Shown piece by piece: positions 6,931 through 12,776 of a DNA stretch of 12,776 nt. This DNA is from Pseudobacteriovorax antillogorgiicola. Lineage in GTDB: Bacteria > Bdellovibrionota_B > Oligoflexia > Oligoflexales > RGVZ01. Below the pieces are notes generated by a model. It did not search any database. It worked only from the letters and a program-made list of their open reading frames with translations, and was not told the DNA's origin. The stretch lies in NCBI GenBank assembly GCA_945897695.1, contig CAMDGW010000055.1, positions 1 through 12,776 of the forward strand, written 5' to 3'. The position numbers were made by a program, and so were the translations under genes. The stretch's first letter is position 1. Every line of letters starts with the position of its first letter.

Positions 6931-8052
6931 ATGTATTTCCGTAAAACGTTGTTCGCTCTCACCTTGGCGGCATGCTTGCCCGCCGCCGAAAGCATTGCTT
7001 CCGAGCTAAAATGGACTCATTTCGGACTTCGGCCACTCGGTATGGGTAATGCCTATGTTGCAGTCGCTGACGACTATAATGCGCTTTTTTATAATCCCGC
7101 AGGACTTGCCCGTCTTGATGGTTGGGATATGGAAATCCTAAACCCAAGAATCGGAGTCTCGGCCACAACAGTCAAAACAATCAACGAGTTCACTGATCTT
7201 GCGTCTTCAAACTCAAGCGGCGTTGAATCGACATTGAGCGTCTTTGAAACAATGACAGGGAAACCTCAGTGGATCAATCTTGGGATGACGCCGCATCTTA
7301 TTTTCCCAGGTTTTGGTTTTGGAGTGGGCCTGGATATCGGCGGCAGTATGGTTATTCACCGGAGCACAATTTCTGCTGATCTGGATGCCGGCGTAAACGC
7401 CATTGTCCCCATAGCATTCGCAAAAAACTTTCTAGAAGATCGACTTAGCCTTGGCGCAAGCATCAAAGGCGTTTACAGACAAGGGGTTGACCGAGAGTTT
7501 AGCCTTGCTGACATTACAGCATTTTCAAAAAGCAATTCCTCATCAAGCGGCAATCAACTTAAAGACTACTTCATCGGTGGCATGGGGTTTGGCGTTGATG
7601 TTGGCATGCTATTTACACCGGTCACCGTCGGTGAACCTACGTTTGGAATGAGTATCACCGACATCGGCGGGACCCCTTACAAGGAATTAAGCATGAATGG
7701 CATGAAGTTAGGCGCACCGAGGCCGCGAGAACCTTCGGTCAATACCGGCATCAGCTTTAAGCCAATAAAAACAGGGTCCTACTATGTATTGACCAGCATG
7801 GATGTTCACGCCATCAACCAGCCCATTCACTTCTCAAAAAAGGTCAATTTTGGAGCCGAGTGGGGGCTTTCAAAAGCTCTGAAAGTTCAAGCTGGACTCC
7901 ATCAAGGAAGTCTTAGCGGTGGTTTACAGCTCGATCTTTGGCTCTTAGTTGTCCGCTTTGTAACCTATACCGAGCAGCTTGGAAGTGTTGCCGGAGAGAG
8001 TGCAGCCACTTCAGACCGAAGGTACATGGCACAATTTAAACTCATCATCTAA
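6931..8052 (+). CDS. Outer-membrane beta-barrel protein, OmpP1/FadL/PorV-like
   Basis: This 373-aa protein has a signal peptide (Lys5, hydrophobic 6-18, cleavage likely near 23-25). The mature N-terminus carries the hallmark of the OmpP1/FadL and PorV/UPF0164 barrels: RPLGMGNAYVAVADD (34-48) and ALFYNPAGLA (51-60). The remainder alternates strands and Gly-rich turns, as in a barrel of about 14 strands (for example FGFGVGLDIGG at 128-138). Family members move hydrophobic compounds such as long-chain fatty acids across the outer membrane or act as secretion-system shuttles. Which applies is not visible here. GCGAGG lies ten bases before the ATG. It is the first gene of a three-gene envelope operon and is divergent from tetR, so TetR control is likely. 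At about 370 residues it is shorter than enteric FadL (about 420). Confidence 0.8.
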   Translation: MYFRKTLFALTLAACLPAAESIASELKWTHFGLRPLGMGNAYVAVADDYNALFYNPAGLARLDGWDMEILNPRIGVSATTVKTINEFTDLASSNSSGVESTLSVFETMTGKPQWINLGMTPHLIFPGFGFGVGLDIGGSMVIHRSTISADLDAGVNAIVPIAFAKNFLEDRLSLGASIKGVYRQGVDREFSLADITAFSKSNSSSSGNQLKDYFIGGMGFGVDVGMLFTPVTVGEPTFGMSITDIGGTPYKELSMNGMKLGAPRPREPSVNTGISFKPIKTGSYYVLTSMDVHAINQPIHFSKKVNFGAEWGLSKALKVQAGLHQGSLSGGLQLDLWLLVVRFVTYTEQLGSVAGESAATSDRRYMAQFKLII

Positions 8053-8081
8053 ATCTAAGCCGACACGAAGGAAGTGTGATC

Positions 8082-8870
8082 ATGCAAAAAGCGTTGATTG
8101 TGTATTTTTTGTTCAACCCACTGGTGAGTAGCCATTTGTTTGCCGCGGGCCTAGATGAACTTTCGAAAAAACCAGACCCTACCCCTGCGACCAAAGTCTT
8201 AGCTCCAGCAGCACCAAAACCTGCTGTTGAAAAAAACACGGCCCCCGTTCCAGCGAAAAGCGAGAAAAGAGCTGAGGATGCGGAGGAGACACAGGCTGAG
8301 CCGCCACCAGACGAGACCAAAGGGGAGACTGCTAAAGTGGACGCAAAGCCTGTCAAGAAAAGTGCGTCCAGCAAGACCTTGGAAAATAGACTTTCAGTTG
8401 GAACTTCATTAGGTTGGTCCATCATTAAGCCCTCCAAAGGCACTTGGATTGGTGTTGGCTCCAGTGACGCTTCTTTTCGCTGGCGCCTGTCACCAAAAGA
8501 GGATGCCCCCTTATACATTACAGGACGTTACGCGCCATTTGCTGGGGTGTGGTCGACGGGAAACCGGGACTATAACACCACACTTCACGGTTTATACGGT
8601 GGAGCCGAGTACCTGATGGCGTCTCGCCTCATGGGTGCCGTAAACCTAAAAGCCAATGTGGAACTAGGTTACATGTTGGTCTATGCTAAAGCTCAAGACA
8701 GCGCACCGGAGGCAAGTGAGGTCAAAAAGGGAACAGTCAACCTGGCCGCTGGCGCAGGGGCTGAATGGGGTCTTCTCTCAAACAAAGTCAAAATAGGCCC
8801 CTTTGTTAGACTTCATGTTGCTGGATTTTCGATTATTAACGTTGGTGGTTCTGCACAGTTTGTATTCTAA
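8082..8870 (+). CDS. Small outer-membrane barrel protein with charged Pro/Ala/Lys linker
   Basis: This 262-aa exported protein has three parts. The signal peptide is about 1-22 (ending in FAAG). Residues about 27-98 form a low-complexity linker rich in Pro, Ala, Lys and Glu, with several KP/AP motifs. Residues about 100-262 form a strand-rich domain typical of small 8-stranded barrels, ending in the outer-membrane signature GGSAQFVF with terminal Phe. The linker would sit in the periplasm and could reach or cross the peptidoglycan. The ATG at 8082 is chosen because AAGGAAG lies seven bases upstream. The in-frame GTG at 8076 is too close to that site. It follows the FadL-like gene by 29 bases and precedes the lipoprotein gene by 41. 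No specific family was recognised. Confidence 0.75.
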   Translation: MQKALIVYFLFNPLVSSHLFAAGLDELSKKPDPTPATKVLAPAAPKPAVEKNTAPVPAKSEKRAEDAEETQAEPPPDETKGETAKVDAKPVKKSASSKTLENRLSVGTSLGWSIIKPSKGTWIGVGSSDASFRWRLSPKEDAPLYITGRYAPFAGVWSTGNRDYNTTLHGLYGGAEYLMASRLMGAVNLKANVELGYMLVYAKAQDSAPEASEVKKGTVNLAAGAGAEWGLLSNKVKIGPFVRLHVAGFSIINVGGSAQFVF

Positions 8871-8901
8871 GAAAATACAAACTCTGGGAGAATCGCCCAG
8901 A
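8857..8901 (+). other. Tandem RNA hairpins across the stop codon and intergenic gap
   Basis: AGTTTGTATT (8857-8866) and AATACAAACT (8874-8883) form a perfect 10-bp stem whose 7-base loop contains the UAA stop codon of the barrel gene. TCTGGG (8883-8888) and CCCAGA (8896-8901) form a second 6-bp stem directly after it. Neither is followed by a T-run, so these are not typical terminators. They could stabilise the upstream message or lower expression of the lipoprotein gene that starts 11 bases later. Confidence 0.45.
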
Positions 8902-8911
8902 TTGGCAGATC

Positions 8912-10387
8912 ATGACGCTTCGCAACAAATTTTTGATTTCCAAAACACTACTGCTCACCATAGTTGCCGTGAGTGCCTTGTCGTGCCAACGCGGCTCATC
9001 CAAAGGCACCCTTCAGGTGAACTTTATTGGGCGTGGTAGCTATGAGATCTATAAAATTGCTAGCGAGCAACCACTGCAGTTTGTTTCTGAAACAAGCACT
9101 CCATTCAATGACAAGGTTGCTCTTTCCCCAGGGAGCTACATGATCTTAGCTGACTGCAGCAGTGAGATCGTTAACATTTATCCTGGCTCTGAAATCGTCC
9201 TGACCGCACACGCTGTGAACTTTGTTCCGCTTCAGGCTCCCAGTGAAAAAGACAAATTTTCAATTCAGTGCACACGCTCTGAACGTACCCACACTCGTCA
9301 GAACCTTCAAAATCACTTCTCGTTGACAGTTCTTGCGGGAACCAGAGATTTGCTTGTTGGCATGATCCCGCTGCGCATTGACCTTCCGGCAGCTGAATCA
9401 AAAGAAAGTCGCGTGGTGAGTCACGTTCTGTCATCTATTTCGGTAGCCGCTTCCGGAAATGAGCCTTCTGATGGATTTTTCGTCTCCCCTGTTGGCGAAA
9501 TTAACCCTTACACAGAAAGTCAAAGCCCAGGATCCAAACTATTTGTCCTTTCTGGTGCATACGATCTTCAGCTGAACGGAACTGAAATGACCGTCGAGCT
9601 GCGCGAGGGTGAAGCTAGAACTATTGAACCAGGATCACTGACTATTGAAACCAGCAAAAATATTGATCTCGCTCGTGCTGAAAAAGTCAGGGGAGCCCCC
9701 CTCTACGCTGAAATCAACGGCGAGCATTATATGAATCTCAATACAACCTACCCCGTCCTACCTGGCACCCTTGATGTGCGCATTGCATCTTCCCTTCGAG
9801 CTACGTCTTACGACATAGAAGAAGGCGAAAAATTGAAGATACACGCACGAAACGTCTTAGTAGATTTGGGCTGTGCTGAGAACGATTGGGCGTGTCTAGG
9901 TTCTCGGAAAATTCGTCTCTTTGAAAAAGATAAGAATTATCACTTTGCAGAATCCCAAAGCGATAGTCCCATACTTTTTCTGGAGAAGGACGTGACTCTA
10001 GGCATTGAGGGGTCTCGCAATATCAAATTGAATCTCGGGACGAGCGATGATCTTAAGGTGAAAGTTGGTTTCTTAGAAGTGACTCCTACGCCCTCTTTTA
10101 AGGCAGGAGTGCTCACCGACTTGATGCGCGTTGAGCCTAGTGGCGGCGGTCTTCACGGAGCAAGCCTTGATATGGTGCTTGATAAGCCGACGACCATGCC
10201 ACTTGTTACAGGGTTCTACCACCTTGCTCAGTATACATTTACGACCTCCGACGGCGGGCGGAGAAAATCGACCCACGGTATTCACATCACACCCGGTCAA
10301 ACCGTAAAGCTAAGTGTACAGTCCTACTTAAGTGAGAAAAAAATGGCCATCTTCTCAGGCGGTCAAGAAGACTCTTCTAAGCAATAA
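8912..10387 (+). CDS. Putative lipoprotein with repeated beta-sandwich-like modules
   Basis: This 491-aa protein has a positively charged N-terminus, a hydrophobic stretch (12-22) and VSALSC, which places a candidate lipid-modified Cys at 25. The -3 residue is Ala rather than the usual Leu, so the lipobox is slightly atypical. The body is strand-rich and repeats one pattern: a PG-like turn plus aromatic or hydrophobic strand, then about 20 residues, then a second Gly turn and an alternating strand. Examples are about 70-107 (LSPGSYMILADC...YPGSEIVLTA), 211-245 (VLSGAYDLQL...), 281-318 (VLPGTLDVRI...EEGEKLKIHA) and 431-470 (VTGFYHLAQY...TPGQTVKLSV). The spacing recalls PEGA-type or Ig-like modules, which often mediate surface or periplasmic binding. 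The ribosome binding site is weak. It ends the envelope operon, three bases from the convergent next gene, with no terminator between. Family not recognised. Confidence 0.75.
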   Translation: MTLRNKFLISKTLLLTIVAVSALSCQRGSSKGTLQVNFIGRGSYEIYKIASEQPLQFVSETSTPFNDKVALSPGSYMILADCSSEIVNIYPGSEIVLTAHAVNFVPLQAPSEKDKFSIQCTRSERTHTRQNLQNHFSLTVLAGTRDLLVGMIPLRIDLPAAESKESRVVSHVLSSISVAASGNEPSDGFFVSPVGEINPYTESQSPGSKLFVLSGAYDLQLNGTEMTVELREGEARTIEPGSLTIETSKNIDLARAEKVRGAPLYAEINGEHYMNLNTTYPVLPGTLDVRIASSLRATSYDIEEGEKLKIHARNVLVDLGCAENDWACLGSRKIRLFEKDKNYHFAESQSDSPILFLEKDVTLGIEGSRNIKLNLGTSDDLKVKVGFLEVTPTPSFKAGVLTDLMRVEPSGGGLHGASLDMVLDKPTTMPLVTGFYHLAQYTFTTSDGGRRKSTHGIHITPGQTVKLSVQSYLSEKKMAIFSGGQEDSSKQ

Positions 10388-10390
10388 ATC

Positions 10391-11302
10391 TTAATTTCTA
10401 AAAATTGGACCCACCGGCGTTGGAATAGCTCGAGCATCCATGCGAAGGCCATTAGCCTGGCCCCAACGTAGGGTTTCTCCCCCAAACGGCATCTCGACAG
10501 CCCCTCGCATGACATCGCCAACGTAGCCATGCATCCGATCCGGGTCCCAAAACCCTAAAGGGAAATAAGGCTCTGCGGGGCCAGCCCACATTGCCAAGGG
10601 GTTGAGCAGTATGCGCACCAAAGGAATAAAGTCTCCCGTGAGCGGACCTCCGATAAGCCTTTTTGGAACATGTAAGTAACGGCCCCAATGCCTAAAGAAA
10701 AGTTTTGTATCAATCCCAGCCACCTCAAGAAAGCTGACTCCATAAGCACTACAGCCAGCACCTTCACCAAAAAGAGGTCTATTGGGTAGTCCGTAATTTT
10801 GATCATAACCTCGCTGACGATACTCCATCTCGTAGGTTAAAAGTCGTTGGCATGTAGCTTTCGAAACATCAAACGCCATAAATGACAAACGGCCTGAACG
10901 AACCCCAGAATGAATGTCAAAGGTTGCTTCTGCCTCTGTATTAAGACGCCCGTCGAAGTTATGAAAAAGTATGCCAAGACCATATCCCTGGTCACGCAGA
11001 AGATCTTCCGAATTATCGGTAGCACTGGTCATCCCTGTCAAGACGTCGGCCTGTCCGGCTATCCCGAGGTTTGAACAATAGAGGCCCACAAACACGTGCC
11101 CGATTTCATGGGACTGACCTGAAGCGTGATTGCGGAGAACTGTTTTTAGCAATGTGTGTGGTGTGCGCCAATTTAGCCCATATGGTGATGGAACATTGTA
11201 CAAAACAACCTGGTCAGCCAAGGCGCTCAAGGAAAACGTAAGTAACCACACCCAAAACACTACTGATATAAAATCACGACTACGGAAAATTTTTAAGTTC
11301 AT
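10391..11302 (-). CDS. Secreted protein with HEIGH and Cys motifs, possible permuted papain-like hydrolase
   Basis: This 303-aa protein has a clear signal peptide (RSRD, hydrophobic 11-27, cleavage likely after ALA at 29). Residues 64-76 read SHEIGHVFVGLYC and residues 179-188 read GEGAGCSAYG. His before Cys, with a G-H-V-F-V strand after the His, is the order expected in circularly permuted NlpC/P60 (papain-like) enzymes, which act on amide or thioester bonds in the envelope. In that model His69 and Cys184 are catalytic. The alternative is a zinc metallopeptidase, since HEIGH (65-69) matches HExxH, but no third ligand pattern was seen. The conserved-looking block at 157-195 and the rest are not recognised. 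AAGGAT lies about eleven bases before the ATG. It converges on the lipoprotein gene and is divergent from the Cys-repeat protein. Confidence 0.72.
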   Translation of the reverse strand: MNLKIFRSRDFISVVFWVWLLTFSLSALADQVVLYNVPSPYGLNWRTPHTLLKTVLRNHASGQSHEIGHVFVGLYCSNLGIAGQADVLTGMTSATDNSEDLLRDQGYGLGILFHNFDGRLNTEAEATFDIHSGVRSGRLSFMAFDVSKATCQRLLTYEMEYRQRGYDQNYGLPNRPLFGEGAGCSAYGVSFLEVAGIDTKLFFRHWGRYLHVPKRLIGGPLTGDFIPLVRILLNPLAMWAGPAEPYFPLGFWDPDRMHGYVGDVMRGAVEMPFGGETLRWGQANGLRMDARAIPTPVGPIFRN

Positions 11303-11476
11303 GGTGGGTCTATCCTTTCGGTGTCTTTTGCTGTCCAGACGTGATCTGCTCGCCTGCCGTGATTTTTTAAAGCCTATTTGTTAAAAAAACAATAGATAGC
11401 AAAAAACATTTACTGTGATTTAATCCTTTAAGAATTTTACGGGCGTCACATTTAATTCTTCGGAGTCAAAAGATTC
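11303..11476. promoter_or_regulatory. Divergent intergenic region between two secreted-protein genes
   Basis: This 174-base AT-rich spacer must carry promoters for both flanking genes. On the minus strand, TTGTTT (11392-11387) and TAAAAA (11369-11364) are 17 bases apart and form a weak sigma-70 candidate. On the plus strand no convincing pair was found. An imperfect inverted repeat, CTATTTGTT with ACAATAG, lies at 11374-11395. GGAG at about 11462-11465 is the ribosome binding site of the plus-strand gene. Confidence 0.3.
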
Positions 11477-12493
11477 ATGAAATCAAAAGCGATCATCCTT
11501 TTTTCAGGTTTTTTATCTATTTCAGTGCCCTCCCTACAACCAGCAAGTGCTAGCTCATTAGGTCACTACAGCACTGGAGTCATCCCAAAATCTTATGGCT
11601 CCTGTGATGCACTCAAAGCAAAGATTAGCAGTGCTTTTGTCAGTGCCACCGATGTTGATCTAGTTTCCACTGAGTGTAGCAGTAACTCTCATGGTTCAAC
11701 AGTTACGTTAAATTACATCGACAACAGTAAGCCCGTTGAATTTAATACCACACGCGGAAGATCTGTAACTGATGATATCGCAGGACGTGGTTACATCAAG
11801 ACTCTACAAGAATGCGAAAGCCGCAAAGCAAGCGTTGTTGAAAAATTCACAACAGCCACTGGTCTGCAGCCATTTCTTGTCTACTGCATGAAAGATGAGG
11901 CCGCCAACACAAGTACTCACCCTTGGCACGTAGCTATTGAGGCTGCGGGCGCTGGCGCGATGACCTATCAGTATATGGACCGCATGCTGTCAGAGGGCTT
12001 ATCTACTGATCCAACGGCACTCACAGACGAGATCAAACAATACTTCACCTCAAGACCAGAAACTCTGCTCGTTGATGTCGTTTACCGCATGGATTCTCTA
12101 GGATTTGCGCGTATTGGACTTGCTGTATTTGCAAAAAAATATGTGAGTATTAACAAGTACGAGTTCTTGGCCACACGTCGCGAACAAGACTGCACGTTTG
12201 AAGCTGATGAACTTAAACAGGCCGCAATCCGTTCAGGGATGCCGGTTGTAGGGCATGGCTGTCAATTCCGCACTAGTGATCCGAGCAATACTTTTTTGAT
12301 TACGGAAACACGCGCAAAACTTTCTTTCGATCGAAGTGGCATTTCGTTTGAAAATATGGAAGCCTGCAGATCAGCTCGCAGCAACGTTTTCGAGGATATG
12401 AAAGCAAAAATTGGAGACTCTGTTGTTGGCATCCAATGTAGCGATACATTTGATGGACCAACTGCTTATGTGATCTTTAAGCCAGAAGCGTAA
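11477..12493 (+). CDS. Secreted protein with four disulfide-type Cys-pair repeats
   Basis: This 338-aa protein has a signal peptide (Lys2/Lys4, hydrophobic 5-19, cleavage likely after ASA near 26). The mature part contains exactly eight cysteines in four evenly spaced pairs: 43/67, 113/137, 239/262 and 297/321. The gaps are 24, 24, 23 and 24 residues. Each pair brackets an amphipathic helix followed by a strand, and a further strand follows the second Cys. Between pairs 2 and 3 there is room for one more unit lacking Cys (about 175-230), so the ancestral protein may have had five repeats. This implies four local disulfides and an extracytoplasmic location. No enzyme motif was seen and the family is not recognised. 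It is a single gene followed by a strong terminator and is divergent from the preceding secreted protein. Confidence 0.78.
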   Translation: MKSKAIILFSGFLSISVPSLQPASASSLGHYSTGVIPKSYGSCDALKAKISSAFVSATDVDLVSTECSSNSHGSTVTLNYIDNSKPVEFNTTRGRSVTDDIAGRGYIKTLQECESRKASVVEKFTTATGLQPFLVYCMKDEAANTSTHPWHVAIEAAGAGAMTYQYMDRMLSEGLSTDPTALTDEIKQYFTSRPETLLVDVVYRMDSLGFARIGLAVFAKKYVSINKYEFLATRREQDCTFEADELKQAAIRSGMPVVGHGCQFRTSDPSNTFLITETRAKLSFDRSGISFENMEACRSARSNVFEDMKAKIGDSVVGIQCSDTFDGPTAYVIFKPEA

Positions 12494-12541
12494 ACGTCAT
12501 TTCGCCTTCGTTTTTATTCTGAATTTTAGTTTGACGAACCC

Positions 12542-12580
12542 ACCTCGCTGGATGTCTACACATCAGCGAGGTTAATTTTT
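12542..12580 (+). terminator. Rho-independent terminator of the Cys-repeat gene
   Basis: A 13-bp stem (ACCTCGCTGGATGT paired with ACATCAGCGAGGT, one bulged G) closes a CTAC loop and is followed by TAA and five T residues. It lies 48 bases after the stop at 12493 and is the strongest terminator in the window. Confidence 0.9.
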
Positions 12581-12776
12581 GTGCAAAATCCTTGTGCAAC
12601 AACGGCTTCCTGGCTTTTTCAGCGTCAATCTTCTATCCACATCATTCCACAGGAGCATTTTTAGACCCTGTGGATAACTCATTTCTAAAATATTAGGTAA
12701 AGATGAAAAATTTGGATGTTTTTTCTAGTCGAGATCATAGCTTATCGACAAATGGCAAATTTAGGCCAACACAACA
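12581..12776. other. Non-coding region with DnaA-box-like sites, possible replication-origin flank
   Basis: No gene is seen in this stretch. TGTGGATAA (12669-12677) is a perfect DnaA box on the minus strand. CTATCCACA (12633-12641) and TTATCGACA (12742-12750) each match TTATCCACA at 8 of 9, and CATTCCACA (12643-12651) keeps the TCCACA core. An AT-rich stretch lies at about 12678-12725. Boxes next to AT-rich DNA resemble bacterial oriC regions, often found beside dnaA, but the window ends before any such gene can be seen. Two direct copies of TTGTGCAA (12579-12586 and 12592-12599) lie just after the terminator. An ordinary DnaA-regulated promoter region is the main alternative. Confidence 0.45.

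Noticed and set aside
8076..8081. GTG start at 8076 for the small barrel protein
   Set aside because: The AAGGAAG site is only one base away from it. ATG 8082 has seven-base spacing.
8883..8901. Rho-independent terminator after the small barrel gene
   Set aside because: The stem is short and no T-run follows it.
11130..11384. 84-aa plus-strand open frame across the start of the HEIGH protein gene
   Set aside because: It overlaps the signal peptide region and the divergent promoter spacer, and shows no domain or convincing ribosome binding site.
1..12776. Insertion sequences, CRISPR arrays, tRNA or rRNA genes
   Set aside because: No transposase-like frame, regularly spaced repeats, tRNA cloverleaf or conserved rRNA segment was seen on either strand.

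Overview
The window suggests a Gram-negative bacterium with a lipid A-type outer membrane. It carries lpxC, three genes for probable outer-membrane or lipid-anchored proteins, and two further exported proteins. GC content looks moderate. Several genes are strongly divergent members of known folds or are not recognised at all. lpxC stands alone here, outside an ftsA-ftsZ-lpxC cluster. Together these fit the Bdellovibrionota/Oligoflexia or a similar delta-type lineage, but that placement is a low-confidence impression. No transposase, CRISPR array, tRNA or rRNA was seen.

Layout. (1) 128-1153 (+) encodes a cytoplasmic TPR-like protein that runs convergently, with an 11-bp overlap, into lpxC (1143-2060, -), the committed step of lipid A synthesis. 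(2) 2273-6778 (-) is a compact operon read leftwards: a TetR-family regulator, a TPR protein, an unrecognised 319-aa protein with propeller-like strands, and a 621-aa protein. The last has the full domain order of the fatty-acid oxidation multifunctional enzyme (FadB/FadJ), but nearly all its catalytic and cofactor motifs are replaced. The genes are 9 bp apart, or overlap by 20 bp and by 4 bp (ATGA), which suggests coupled translation. (3) Divergent from tetR, 6931-10387 (+) is a three-gene envelope operon: an OmpP1/FadL/PorV-like barrel, a small barrel with a long charged Pro/Ala/Lys-rich linker, and a lipoprotein of repeated beta modules. The 152-bp spacer between the two operons holds a 12-bp and a 15-bp palindrome around a plausible tetR promoter. 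(4) 10391-11302 (-) encodes a secreted protein with an HEIGH motif and a later Cys motif, possibly a circularly permuted papain-like hydrolase. Divergent from it, 11477-12493 (+) encodes a secreted protein with four Cys-pair repeats, ending in a strong terminator. (5) The last 200 bases are non-coding and carry DnaA-box-like sites beside AT-rich DNA, a possible replication-origin flank.

How the parts may work together (inference). The TetR regulator may control both its own operon and the divergent envelope operon. A FadL-like barrel facing a FadB/FadJ-derived pseudoenzyme suggests a link to fatty acids or another hydrophobic ligand. In that view the degenerate enzyme would act as a binding or scaffolding subunit with the TPR and propeller-like partners rather than as a beta-oxidation enzyme. 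This set is the best candidate in the window for an undescribed system.
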